This document shows positions 1 to 8,100 of a DNA stretch of 64,000 nt, piece by piece; positions within the stretch are counted from its first letter, which is position 1, and each line of letters starts with the position of its first letter. A model generated the notes under the pieces. That model saw nothing but the letters and a program-made list of their open reading frames with translations, made no database searches and was not told the origin of the DNA. Source of the stretch: Candidatus Desulfovibrio intestinipullorum (GTDB taxonomy: Bacteria; Desulfobacterota; Desulfovibrionia; Desulfovibrionales; Desulfovibrionaceae). The position numbers and the translations under genes are program-made. The stretch spans positions 18,527 through 82,526 of the forward strand of contig DXHV01000060.1 in NCBI GenBank assembly GCA_019113165.1, in the 5' to 3' direction.

Positions 1-864
1 CTTGAAGAATTCCTGCTGCAGATGCTTGGTCACGGGACCGGCACAGCCGGCGCCGATGACGCGGTGATCCATTTCGCGGATGGGGGTGATTTCGGCAGCA
101 GTGCCGCAGAAGAAGGCTTCGTCGGCAATGTAGATTTCGTCACGGGAGAGCGGAGCTTCCTCGACGGTGTAGCCGAGATCCCTGGCCAGCACGATAAGGG
201 AGGAGCGAGTGATGCCACCCAGGGTGTTGGTCAGCTGGGGCGTCTTGATGGTGCCGTTGGTGACGATGAAGATGTTTTCACCGGTGGCTTCGGAGACAAC
301 GCCTGCAGGATCCAGCATGACGGCTTCGTCATAGCCGTCGGCCACGGCCTCGATCTTGGCCAGAATGGAGTTGACGTAGTTGCCGGCAGCCTTGGCCTTG
401 GACATGAGGGTGTTGGGATGGATGCGGGTGAAGGAGCTTGTGCGGATACGGATGCCCTTTTCCAGAGCCTCGGGTCCTAAATAGGCGCCCCAGGGCCAGC
501 AGGCAATGATGGTCTGCACGGGGTTGTGGCCGGGATTGACGCCCATTTCGCCATAGCCCACAAAGGTCAGCGGACGGATGTAGCCGGCTTTCAGCTTGTT
601 GGCACGCAGCGTTTCAATGGTGGCGTCGAAGATCTGCTCGGCGGTGTAGGGCATGTTCATGCCCAGGATCTTGGCAGAGTTGATGAGGCGCTGGGAGTGT
701 TCCTTGAGACGAAACACGGAAGAACCGGCGGCACCGCAGTCATAGGCACGAATGCCTTCAAAGACTGCATCACCATAATGAAGAGCATGGGTGAGCACAT
801 GCACCTTGGCATCAGCCCAGGGCACCAGTTTGCCGTCAAACCAGATGAATTCGGTAGTTTCCAT
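1..864 (-). CDS. ilvE: Branched-chain amino acid aminotransferase, N-terminal 288 residues (C-terminus off window)
   Basis: This PLP enzyme transfers the amino group between glutamate and the 2-oxo acids of leucine, isoleucine and valine, the last step of their synthesis. Translating the minus strand from the ATG whose complement is at 862-864 gives METTEFIWFDGKLVPW, followed by ALHYGDAVFEGIRAY, the GYIRPL segment, the KAAGNYVNS segment carrying the likely PLP lysine near residue 160, and GENIFIV, all typical of IlvE fold-type IV enzymes. An AAGGAT ribosome site lies just upstream of the ATG. The frame is open to base 1, so the end of the protein is missing. A GC-rich intergenic region and an FMN riboswitch on the other strand lie upstream; I see no link between them and this gene. 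Confidence 0.93.
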   Translation of the reverse strand, partial: METTEFIWFDGKLVPWADAKVHVLTHALHYGDAVFEGIRAYDCGAAGSSVFRLKEHSQRLINSAKILGMNMPYTAEQIFDATIETLRANKLKAGYIRPLTFVGYGEMGVNPGHNPVQTIIACWPWGAYLGPEALEKGIRIRTSSFTRIHPNTLMSKAKAAGNYVNSILAKIEAVADGYDEAVMLDPAGVVSEATGENIFIVTNGTIKTPQLTNTLGGITRSSLIVLARDLGYTVEEAPLSRDEIYIADEAFFCGTAAEITPIREMDHRVIGAGCAGPVTKHLQQEFFK

Positions 865-1315
865 AGCTATATCCTTGCAACTAATTCTTCGTCGTGCTTT
901 TTCGGAGCATGGCAAAGGCAGTCTCGCGAAAGGCTTCAGGGCACGTCCCCTGCGGAGGTACAGTGAAGCCGGCCCCTCCGGTCTCCGTGCAAGGGGGCCG
1001 TCCCTGAAGAGAAGGGAGCGTCACACAGAAGGGCAGGGGCAGTGTGCTGCACGGTCTCCCGGGGGAAGGAACACGGGGCAGCGGGCCTTCTTTTGTACTG
1101 AAAGTCGCCTGCCTGTGCAAGATGCACAAGAGCAGGAAAGGCAGGGATAAGGCCTGCATGCAGGGCTATTGCAGTCGTTTGTCCTGCCCTTTTGCAAGCC
1201 CTGTGCGCATGGGCATGGCCCTTGCGGGGACCTGGGGCAAGAAGAGTGTCTGCAAAGCCTGCATGCCGGGGGCAGGAGCTTCTGGCAGGAGCAGTCCCGG
1301 GCTTTTGTCCGCTGC

Positions 1316-1344
1316 TTGACAGGGCAGGTGGAAAGGTCTAGGTC
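1316..1344 (+). promoter_or_regulatory. Candidate sigma-70 promoter for the riboswitch transcript
   Basis: A perfect TTGACA (1316-1321) is followed after 17 bases by TAGGTC (1339-1344), a weak -10. Initiation about 7 bases further would place the 5' end roughly 10 bases before the FMN aptamer. The -35 and spacing are good and the -10 is poor, so this is a prediction from spacing only. Confidence 0.4.
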
Positions 1345-1361
1345 TGAAGCAACATCGGTAA

Positions 1362-1523
1362 ATTCTCAGGGCAGGGTGCAATTCCCGACCGGCGGTAAGT
1401 ATGAGGCATGAACCACAAAGAAAGGTTGCTGCCATGTGCAAGCCCGCGAGCCTGTTTCAGGTGAAACAGTGCAGATCTGGTGCAAGGCCAGGGCCGACGG
1501 TTAGAGTCCGGATGGAAGAGGAT
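1362..1523 (+). promoter_or_regulatory. FMN riboswitch (RFN element)
   Basis: The conserved blocks of the RFN aptamer occur in order on the plus strand: GGGCAGGGTGCAATTCCCGA, then CCGGCGGTAAGTATGAGGC, then AGCCCGCGAGC, a variable hairpin ending near GATCTGGTGCAA, and finally CCGACGGTTAGAGTCCGGAT followed by GGAAGAGG. The closing P1 helix can form between ATTCTC (1362-1367) and GAGGAT (1518-1523) with one wobble pair. FMN-bound forms of this family repress riboflavin synthesis or uptake genes. The plus-strand genes that follow end in ribBA, with a transporter next to it. Two hairpins follow the aptamer but neither has a T-run, so I cannot say whether control is transcriptional or translational. 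Confidence 0.95.
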
Positions 1524-1678
1524 GGATGAGATGTACTCCGTACTGGTGATCCCTCGTGCAGAGCTCTGCGCAGTGATCTCCCCTGGCAGCGATCCCTTCT
1601 CGCGGCGATCGCTTCCTGGACGTGCATTGATGCCATTTTTGCTGCCCTAAATTCTTGGACAAGATTCGGAGACCAGGC

Positions 1679-1777
1679 ATGCGCCAAGAGATTTTGGGTT
1701 CAGAACAGCAGAAGCAGACGAGCCAGACGAAGCAGAAGAGGCTGACGAAGACGGGAGACAACGTCTTCTTCCGCTGA
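1679..1777 (+). CDS. Possible 32-residue small protein after the riboswitch (uncertain)
   Basis: An ATG at 1679 is preceded, with 6-base spacing, by GGAGA (1668-1672), the best ribosome-binding site between the FMN aptamer and the hydantoinase gene. The frame runs 32 codons to TGA and encodes a strongly basic and polar peptide rich in Gln, Lys and Thr, with no recognisable domain. It could be a leader peptide, a remnant of a gene once directly under the riboswitch, or chance. Nothing beyond the ribosome site and position supports it. Confidence 0.15.
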   Translation: MRQEILGSEQQKQTSQTKQKRLTKTGDNVFFR

Positions 1778-2097
1778 AGACAGAACTTCAGGCAGAGCGT
1801 CCCTGAGAGGCAGAACCTTATGTTTCTGCCAGTGCAGGGCGTCTCCTTTTCGCGTGCCCTGATGCCGTTTCAGGCAAAAGGCAGTGCCGGCAGGAGAGGC
1901 CCCTTTGGACGAGCTGCTCTTGACGCCTGCCCGCCTGCTCCCCATATAGTACCGGGGCGCAGTCTGGCTGTGTCAGGAAAGCAGGGCCTTTTCCCTGAAG
2001 AGCGAACTGTTTTGAGAATGGCAGCACGACAGGCTGCCCTGCCTGCGGAGCATAACCACCCTTTTTCTTTTCTTCTCTCTTGTGCAGGAGTCTTGCA

Positions 2098-3840
2098 GTG
2101 AACGAACATGCTGTAGTTCTGGGCATTGATTGCGGTGGTACGCATACGGATGCCGTTGTCTGCGCGGGCAGACATCTTCTTGCCAGTGCCAAGGTCGTCA
2201 CGGATCACGACAATCTGCCGGGCTGCATAGCAAAGGTCCTGCAGGAGCTCGTGCAGGAGACGGATCGGGACATCCTGCAGAAGGTGGAGCGCATCACCCT
2301 GGGAACGACCCTGCTTGTCAATGCCTGCGTGCAGGGCCGGCTGGACAGGGTCGGACTTGCCCTGAGCGCAGGCCCGGGCCTGGCCCCGGACCGCTTTGCC
2401 CTGGGGCAGGACGTGTGCATTGTGCCAGGCGGCCTGGACCACCGCGGCGTGGAAGTGACGCCGCTGGAGACGGGTGTCCTGCAGAAGCAGGTGCGGGCCT
2501 GGCAGGAGGAGGGCGTGCAGGCCTTTGCCTGCGTGGGCAAATTCTCCCCGCGCAATCCCGCTCACGAGGAGCGCATGGGTGCGGTTGTCACGGATCTCTG
2601 TGCGCAGCCTGCCCTGACCCTTGGCCATCATCTGAGCGGCGCACTCAATTTTCCCCGCCGCATTGCCACGGCCTATTACAACAGCGCCAGCCTGCGCCTG
2701 CACAATGCCTTTGTGGACGCCGTGACGGCCGTCCTGGCAGATCTCGGCTGCAGGGCGCCGGTCTTTTTGCTGCGGGCCGACGGCGGCTCCATCCCCCTGC
2801 AGCGCTCGCGCCCCTATCCCGTGCACTCCCTGCTTTCCGGTCCGGCAGCAAGCGTCATGGGCGCCCTGGCCCTGACACAGGATTTGGGATCGTGCAGCCT
2901 GCTTATGGACATAGGCGGCACCACGACCGACCTGGCCCTCTTTGTGGCAGGTTCCCCTGTCCTTGATCGCGAGGGCATGACCGTGCAGGGACGGCGCACC
3001 CTGGTACGGGCCCTGGCCACCCGCTCCATAGGCATAGGCGGCGACTCTCTCGTCAGCCTGCAGGAGGACGGGTGCGTGTGCACGGGGCCGCAGCGAATCG
3101 GACCTGCCATGGCCTTTGGCGGCACGCAGCCGACCCTGCTGGATGCCCTCAATGTGCTTAATGCCGAGGGATCGGAGCTGGGATCAGGGGATGTCTGCGC
3201 AGGCCGGACGGAACGCTCCCTTGCAGGTCTCACGGAACTGGGTGTCAGGTCCGGCAACACGGCACAGGAGCTCGCCCTGGCAGCCTGGCTTGATGCGGCC
3301 CTGAAGATTTCCCGGGCCATGCAGGACCTTGTGGACGAAATCAATGCCCGCCCGGTCTATACCCTGCGGGAACTCCTGGGCCACATGGACGTGCGGCCGC
3401 AGGGCATTCTCCTGGTCGGAGGTCCTGTGCACTGCCTGCACAGGCGGCTGCAGAGCTTTGTGCAGCTGCCCGTGGACCCCCTGCCAAGGGCCGATGTGGC
3501 CAATGCCATAGGAGCTGCCCTGACCAGACCTTCTGCCCAGCTGGAGGTCTACGCGGACACGGGCCGCAGGACACTGCTTGCTCCGGCCCTGGATCTTCAG
3601 GAGGCACTGCCAAGGACGGCCACCCTGGACTACGTGAAGGAGCGGGCCCTGGCCCTGCTTGAAAGTCAGCTGGCAGAGGAGGGCATTGTCGATCTCCCTC
3701 TGGAAGTGGCCCAGGCCGACCTCTTTGCCACCCTGTCCGAGTCCGGTGCAGGGGCCAGGGACATGCGCGTGGCCTGCCAGGTTGTGCCGGGTCTTGTGCA
3801 CGGCCTTGATCTCGGACCTGACCACGGCTCCGAAGCCTGA
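2098..3840 (+). CDS. Hydantoinase/oxoprolinase family protein (HyuA-like)
   Basis: Members of this family use an ASKHA ATPase fold for ATP-dependent opening or carboxylation reactions, as in 5-oxoprolinase, N-methylhydantoinase A and the acetone carboxylase beta subunit; the substrate here cannot be told. The 580-residue protein has a phosphate-binding loop GIDCGGTHTDAVV near residue 10, a second, LMDIGGTTTDLAL, near 270, and LLVGGP late in the protein. I start it at GTG 2098 because AGGAG lies 7-8 bases upstream; the TTG at 2080 has no ribosome site. It is a single-subunit form with no HyuB-type partner beside it. It is the first recognisable gene after the FMN riboswitch and is followed 42 bases later by trmL. 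A role in flavin metabolism is not indicated by its sequence. Confidence 0.8.
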   Translation: MNEHAVVLGIDCGGTHTDAVVCAGRHLLASAKVVTDHDNLPGCIAKVLQELVQETDRDILQKVERITLGTTLLVNACVQGRLDRVGLALSAGPGLAPDRFALGQDVCIVPGGLDHRGVEVTPLETGVLQKQVRAWQEEGVQAFACVGKFSPRNPAHEERMGAVVTDLCAQPALTLGHHLSGALNFPRRIATAYYNSASLRLHNAFVDAVTAVLADLGCRAPVFLLRADGGSIPLQRSRPYPVHSLLSGPAASVMGALALTQDLGSCSLLMDIGGTTTDLALFVAGSPVLDREGMTVQGRRTLVRALATRSIGIGGDSLVSLQEDGCVCTGPQRIGPAMAFGGTQPTLLDALNVLNAEGSELGSGDVCAGRTERSLAGLTELGVRSGNTAQELALAAWLDAALKISRAMQDLVDEINARPVYTLRELLGHMDVRPQGILLVGGPVHCLHRRLQSFVQLPVDPLPRADVANAIGAALTRPSAQLEVYADTGRRTLLAPALDLQEALPRTATLDYVKERALALLESQLAEEGIVDLPLEVAQADLFATLSESGAGARDMRVACQVVPGLVHGLDLGPDHGSEA

Positions 3841-3882
3841 CTGCTCCTGCCCGTACGCTCGAAATTTCCATAAGGATCGTAC

Positions 3883-4365
3883 ATGGAAGTTGTTCTTTAT
3901 GAGCCGGAAATCCCGCCCAATACCGGCAATATTGCCCGTCTGTGCGCCGTGACCGGCACAACGCTGCACCTCATAGAGCCACTGGGCTTCAAACTGGAGG
4001 ATCGCTATCTCAAGCGGGCAGGCCTTGACTACTGGCCCCACGTCAGCCTGCACGTCTGGCCGGACATGGCTCATTTCCTTGCGGACCGTCAGGCCACACG
4101 TCCCGGCGCAAGGCTTGTCATCACCTCCTCGAAGAAGGGCGGTCAGCCCTGCCACCGCTTTCCCTTCCAAAGGGATGACATCCTGATTTTCGGCAAGGAG
4201 ACGGCCGGCCTGCCGGACGAGGTCCGCGATCTCTCGTCCCTGCATGTGCGCATCCCCATGCTGGCAGGACATGGCCGCTGCCTCAACCTGTCCACAAGCT
4301 GCGGCATCGTGCTCTACTTGGCCCTGTCCGCAAGCGGCATGCTGGACGGAGAGGACTGGCTCTAG
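3883..4365 (+). CDS. trmL: tRNA (cytidine/uridine(34)-2'-O)-methyltransferase TrmL
   Basis: TrmL uses S-adenosylmethionine to methylate the ribose of the wobble base of tRNA-Leu isoacceptors. The 160-residue protein is a minimal SPOUT methyltransferase of the usual length. It starts VVLYEPEIPPNTGNIARLC, has IEPLGF near residue 42, DYWPHV near 58, FGKETAGLP near 105 and the knot segment CLNLSTSCGIVLY near 137, all characteristic of TrmL/YibK. An AAGGAT site precedes the ATG. It lies 42 bases after the hydantoinase-like gene and 60 bases before the transporter, suggesting one transcript. Confidence 0.93.
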   Translation: MEVVLYEPEIPPNTGNIARLCAVTGTTLHLIEPLGFKLEDRYLKRAGLDYWPHVSLHVWPDMAHFLADRQATRPGARLVITSSKKGGQPCHRFPFQRDDILIFGKETAGLPDEVRDLSSLHVRIPMLAGHGRCLNLSTSCGIVLYLALSASGMLDGEDWL

Positions 4366-4425
4366 CCCCGGAAGACCCTGCAGGGGAAAGCCTCCTGCCA
4401 GGGACCCGTTTACAGGAACGTCTTC

Positions 4426-5313
4426 ATGTACCTTGCCTTGCTCACCATATTCTGCCTGACCGTCTTTGCCGGCAATTCCATCTTCTGCCGTGCAGCCCTG
4501 GTTACCTGCGACATGGGGCCCATGCTCTACACGGGCGTGCGCGCCCTGTCGGCAGCCCTCATCCTGGCAGCCCTGTGCTGCCTCCACATCATCAAGCCCC
4601 TTGCTCGTGAGCACACGCAGGGGGCGGTGTGGCGGGATGCCTGGCAGCAGAGTTCCTGGACCGGAGCCCTGGGACTCTTTGCCTACATGCTCTGCTTCTC
4701 TCTTGGCTACGTGGCCATGCCCTCGGCCCCGGGCACCCTCATCATCAACATGAGCGTGCAGGTCAGCATGATTGGCTGGGGCATGCTGCACGGCCTGTAT
4801 CCGAACAAAAAACAGTATCTGGGCTTTGCCATTGCCACGGCAGGCCTCATTATCCTGCTCTCTCCGGGCCTCACGGCGCCGCCCCTCCTCCATTCCCTGC
4901 TTATGGGCGGATCGGGCTTTGCCTGGGGCGTGTTTACCGTGGCCGGCAGGGATGCCCGCTCCGCGGCCCTGGCCACGGCGGGCAGCTTCTGGCGGGCCGC
5001 CCTTCCGGGTGCTGTCTGCCTTGCGGCAGGCCTGCTCCTTGAGCCGGGGCCCGCGCCCATGGCCTGGATCTTTGTCCTGGCCGGAGGCCTTGCCTCCTCC
5101 CTGGGCTACATTCTGTGGTACTCCATTGTCCCGCGCTATTCGCTGGTCAATGTGTCCATCATTCAGCTGGCCGTGCCTGTCATCACGGCCATACAGGGGG
5201 CGCTCTTCCTTGGGGAGGGCATTACCCTGCGCTTTGTGGTCGCAACCATCCTCATTCTTGGCGGCATCTGTCTGGCTCTCAGGGCCGGGGCAGCCCGTGC
5301 CGCCGGAAAGTAA
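4426..5313 (+). CDS. EamA/DMT-family membrane transporter (candidate riboflavin carrier)
   Basis: This is a 295-residue integral membrane protein with about ten hydrophobic segments in two EamA repeats (roughly 1-140 and 150-290), the standard build of drug/metabolite transporters of the inner membrane. Typical DMT features are the early CDMGPMLYTGVRALSA segment, the AMPSAPGTLIINMSV segment near residue 98 and the C-terminal LAVPVITAIQGALFLGE segment. AGGAA precedes the ATG. It sits 89 bases upstream of ribBA and downstream of an FMN riboswitch on the same strand. Since RibN riboflavin importers belong to this fold and are often FMN-riboswitch controlled, riboflavin is a reasonable guess; the family also carries many other metabolites, so the substrate remains an inference. 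Confidence 0.85.
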   Translation: MYLALLTIFCLTVFAGNSIFCRAALVTCDMGPMLYTGVRALSAALILAALCCLHIIKPLAREHTQGAVWRDAWQQSSWTGALGLFAYMLCFSLGYVAMPSAPGTLIINMSVQVSMIGWGMLHGLYPNKKQYLGFAIATAGLIILLSPGLTAPPLLHSLLMGGSGFAWGVFTVAGRDARSAALATAGSFWRAALPGAVCLAAGLLLEPGPAPMAWIFVLAGGLASSLGYILWYSIVPRYSLVNVSIIQLAVPVITAIQGALFLGEGITLRFVVATILILGGICLALRAGAARAAGK

Positions 5314-5402
5314 GGGTGCATGCAGTCTCTCAAGCTTTTGCCAGGGGCCGTTCCTGCGCCTGCAGGACTGGTTCCTGAATTCGATATGTAAGGAGTGTTC
5401 CT

Positions 5403-6617
5403 ATGCCTCTGTGCAGCGTTGAAGAAGCCATTGCCGAAATCAAGAAAGGGAAGATGATCATTCTTGTGGACGATGACGACAGGGAAAACGAAGGCGATCT
5501 CACCATGGCCGCCGAGTTTGTCACCCCTGAGGCCATCAATTTCATGGCTCATCACGGGTGTGGTCTCATCTGCCTGCCCCTGGCCCCGGAATTGTGCAAC
5601 AAGCTGAATCTTCCGCCCATGACAGAGCGCAACACCTCGCTCTATCACACCAACTTCACCGTCTCCATCGAGGCCAGGGAAGGGGTGACCACCGGCATTT
5701 CCGCTGCGGACCGTGCCACCACCATTCTGGCTGCCGTGGCCGATGACGCCCGCCCCGAGAGCCTGGTGACGCCCGGCCACATCTTCCCCCTGCGTGCCCG
5801 TCCCGGCGGCGTGCTCGAGCGCACCGGCCAGACCGAAGGCTCCGTGGATCTTGCCCGGCTCGCCGGCCTCAAGCCTGCGGCTGTCATCTGCGAGGTCATG
5901 AAGGAAGACGGCACCATGGCCCGCCTCCCCGATCTGGAAGTCTTTGCCGAAAAGTACGACCTCAAGATTGCCTCGGTGCGCGACATCATTCGCTACCGTC
6001 TCGACCATGGCCAGGTGTCCGTGCGCTGCGACGCCAAGGCCCACCTGCCCACCATCTACGGCGACTTCACGGTCTATGCCTACGAGAGCAATACCGAGCG
6101 CGGCACCCATCTGGCCCTGGTCAAGGGCGATCTCTCCGGGCCCGAGCCCGTGCTTGTGCGCGTACACAGCCAGTGCCTCACCGGTGACGCCCTGGGCTCC
6201 CTGCGCTGCGACTGCGGCGGCCAGCTCGGCGCTGCCCTGCGCCAGATCGAGCGCGAAGGACGAGGCTGCCTTGTGTACATGCGCCAGGAAGGACGCGGCA
6301 TAGGCCTTGCCAACAAGATTCGCGCCTATGCCCTGCAGGACAAGGGCTATGATACCGTGGAAGCCAACAAGATGCTGGGCTTCCCGGCCGATCTGCGCGA
6401 CTATGGCACAGGCGCCCAGATTCTTGTGGACCTTGGTATCCACAAGATCCGTCTGCTCACCAACAATCCCAAGAAGATTGTGGGCCTGGCCGGCTACGGC
6501 CTGGAAATCGTGGAGCGCGTGCCCATTGAAATGGAAGCCTGCACGGACAACCTCCATTATCTGGAAGTCAAGAAGGAGAAGATGGGACATATCCTGACCG
6601 GCATCCGCTGCCACTAG
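5403..6617 (+). CDS. ribBA: Bifunctional 3,4-dihydroxy-2-butanone-4-phosphate synthase / GTP cyclohydrolase II
   Basis: RibBA supplies both precursors of riboflavin: the RibB half converts ribulose-5-phosphate to dihydroxybutanone phosphate, and the RibA half opens GTP. Residues 1-200 carry the DHBP synthase signatures [11 protein letters not shown] and [11 protein letters not shown]; the usual RAGHTEA segment reads [11 protein letters not shown], with Gln in place of His, a variant that may be normal for this clade. Residues 205-404 contain the zinc cysteines of GTP cyclohydrolase II ([18 protein letters not shown]), [17 protein letters not shown] and LLTNNPKKI, all intact. A strong AAGGAG site precedes the ATG. 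It closes the plus-strand cluster that begins with the FMN riboswitch. Its TAG stop lies inside the left end of an AT-rich palindrome. Confidence 0.96.
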   Translation: MPLCSVEEAIAEIKKGKMIILVDDDDRENEGDLTMAAEFVTPEAINFMAHHGCGLICLPLAPELCNKLNLPPMTERNTSLYHTNFTVSIEAREGVTTGISAADRATTILAAVADDARPESLVTPGHIFPLRARPGGVLERTGQTEGSVDLARLAGLKPAAVICEVMKEDGTMARLPDLEVFAEKYDLKIASVRDIIRYRLDHGQVSVRCDAKAHLPTIYGDFTVYAYESNTERGTHLALVKGDLSGPEPVLVRVHSQCLTGDALGSLRCDCGGQLGAALRQIEREGRGCLVYMRQEGRGIGLANKIRAYALQDKGYDTVEANKMLGFPADLRDYGTGAQILVDLGIHKIRLLTNNPKKIVGLAGYGLEIVERVPIEMEACTDNLHYLEVKKEKMGHILTGIRCH

Positions 6618-6712
6618 TGTCTAATTACAAAAATCCATCATGCTACATGCGTCTGAAAATACAGTGATTTTCAATCGATAGCAGTATGTGGACTAATAAA
6701 ATTAAACACTAG
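6614..6712. repeat. AT-rich imperfect palindrome bounded by CTAG, at the ribBA stop
   Basis: CTAGTGTCTAATT (6614-6626) is matched in inverted orientation by AATTAAACACTAG (6700-6712), with one mismatch. The inside continues as a weaker inverted repeat ending in a GAAAAT/ATTTTC hairpin. The 99-base block is far more AT-rich than the coding DNA on both sides. The TAG stop of ribBA is part of the left CTAG. It could be a MITE-like insertion, with CTAG as target duplication, or a large transcription-ending hairpin. It has no coding capacity. Confidence 0.6.
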
Positions 6713-6740
6713 ACGCTGCAGAACCGGAATATTGTTGAGG

Positions 6741-6822
6741 GGGGGGAAGGAGCTTCCCCCCGAGGAGCAGGGCGGGCGAAGAAAAGACTTGAGACACAGG
6801 TTTTTTGTTCACCCGCCCTTTT
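6741..6822 (+). terminator. Two GC-rich hairpins before lplA
   Basis: GGGGGGAAG/CTTCCCCCC form a perfect 9-bp stem with a 3-base loop (6741-6761). A second stem pairs GGGCGGG (6770-6776) with CCCGCCC (6812-6818), with extra pairing of flanking purines and pyrimidines, and is followed by TTTT. The second resembles an intrinsic terminator for the ribBA transcript, yet it ends only 12 bases before the likely lplA start, so it could also act as an attenuator of lplA. Confidence 0.5.
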
Positions 6823-6834
6823 GTGATCAATGCT

Positions 6835-7824
6835 ATGCAGTACCTACATCTCGATTCAACGGATCCTGCCACCAATCTGGCCTTGGAAGAAGCGCTGCTC
6901 CATGTCCTGCACGAAGGGGCACCTGGCTATTTTCTGCTCTGGCGCAATGCCCCGAGCATCATCCTTGGCAGAAACCAGAACGCGCTTGAGGAAATCAACA
7001 GAAACGAGGTGGAACGGCGCAATCTGGCCGTGGTGCGGCGTTCCACCGGCGGTGGCGCCGTCTACCATGATCTCGGCAACCTCAATTTCTCCTTTCTGGA
7101 ATGCAAGAAGGAAGCGCGCTCCGTCGACTTTGCCCGCTATCTGGCGCCGGTGCAGCGGGCCCTGCACAGGGCCGGCGTGGAGGCCACCCTGTCCGGACGC
7201 AATGATCTGGAGGTGGGCGGCCGCAAGATTTCCGGCTCGGCCCAGCGTCTGGCCCAGGACAGGGTGCTGCACCACGGGACCCTGCTGGTGAATGCCGACT
7301 TCGAGGCCATGACCAGGGCCCTGCAGCCCGATCCGGACAAGTTCCTCTCCCATGGCGTGGCCTCGGTCCGGGCCAGGGTGGCCAATGTAAGCGAGTTCTG
7401 GGCCGAGGGCATGACCCTTGACAGGCTGTGCACACTGCTGTGCGAGGAAGTGGGCGCAGAGCCCGGGCATATTGATGCATCCACCCTTGCCCAGGCGCAG
7501 CGCATACGCCGGGAACGCTACGGCTCCTGGGAGTGGAACATAGGCAGTTCGCCCAGGTTCACGGCCCGCATGGCCCGGCGCTTTCCCTGGGGCAGGGTGC
7601 AGATCTGCGTGCAGGTCCGAAAGGGGCGCATCGCGGAGTGCCGCATCTACGGCGATTTCTTTGCGAAGGACGATGTGCGTAGGCTGGAACAGCTGCTCGT
7701 GGGCGCGCCCCTGCGCAGGGAAGAGCTTGGACGCAGGCTTTGCGGGGTGAACTTCTCCTCGTTCTTTGTGGGCTGCACGGAAGAGATGGACAGCGAAATA
7801 CGCGACTTCTTCCTGTCGCTGTAG
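6835..7824 (+). CDS. lplA: Lipoate-protein ligase A
   Basis: LplA activates lipoate with ATP and attaches it to a lysine of lipoyl-domain proteins such as GcvH. The protein has the family blocks RRSTGGGAVYHDLGNLNFSF near residue 70, GRNDLEVGGRKISGSAQR near 120, where the lysine of GRKISG is the conserved active-site residue, and HHGTLLVN near 145; the C-terminal accessory domain is present, giving about 329 residues. I place the start at ATG 6835 (MQYLHLDS) from family alignment; a TTG at 6805 is in frame but lies inside a hairpin, and neither has a clear ribosome site. It lies 276 bases upstream of gcvT, and GcvH is the obvious substrate. Confidence 0.9.
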   Translation: MQYLHLDSTDPATNLALEEALLHVLHEGAPGYFLLWRNAPSIILGRNQNALEEINRNEVERRNLAVVRRSTGGGAVYHDLGNLNFSFLECKKEARSVDFARYLAPVQRALHRAGVEATLSGRNDLEVGGRKISGSAQRLAQDRVLHHGTLLVNADFEAMTRALQPDPDKFLSHGVASVRARVANVSEFWAEGMTLDRLCTLLCEEVGAEPGHIDASTLAQAQRIRRERYGSWEWNIGSSPRFTARMARRFPWGRVQICVQVRKGRIAECRIYGDFFAKDDVRRLEQLLVGAPLRREELGRRLCGVNFSSFFVGCTEEMDSEIRDFFLSL

Positions 7825-8100
7825 GATTCTCGTGTCTGCACTGCCCTTGGCGACATCCCGCAGGAAGACGTGCAGACGGGCGATATCAGGGTCTGTTTTT
7901 CTTGTTTTCGCTCTTTCTCTGTAGTAGGGTCCGCAGAAACAGTGAAGAACGGGACGTGTTCGGGGATCCCGCATAGTCCCGGTCCCGTGTCTCGCACTTG
8001 CCGGCCGGGAGCCTGAACGCGTGACAGGTCTCAGGCGATCCGAACCGGTCGGGTTTCCCGAATCATCAGAAATTTCCGAAACCATTCGAAGGAGTGGGAA

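Larger units (their letters stand above)
865..2097. other. 1.2 kb intergenic region holding an FMN riboswitch
   Basis: No convincing long gene lies here on either strand. What I can support is a plausible promoter near 1316-1344, a full FMN aptamer at 1362-1523, two hairpins downstream of it (1545-1581 and 1588-1613) and a 32-codon candidate reading frame at 1679-1777. A perfect 7-bp stem occurs at about 1809-1830. The open frames of 80-127 codons here have no recognisable features and lack good start sites. The 575 bases between the aptamer and the first recognisable gene are unusually long for this riboswitch class. Confidence 0.6.

Noticed and set aside
1820..2101. A 93-codon plus-strand frame between the riboswitch and the hydantoinase gene
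   Set aside because: It has no ribosome site, no recognisable domain and overlaps the start of the hydantoinase-like gene in another frame.
7825..8100. A possible glycine riboswitch upstream of gcvT
   Set aside because: I searched for the conserved glycine aptamer blocks and found none; the region shows only weak stem-loops.
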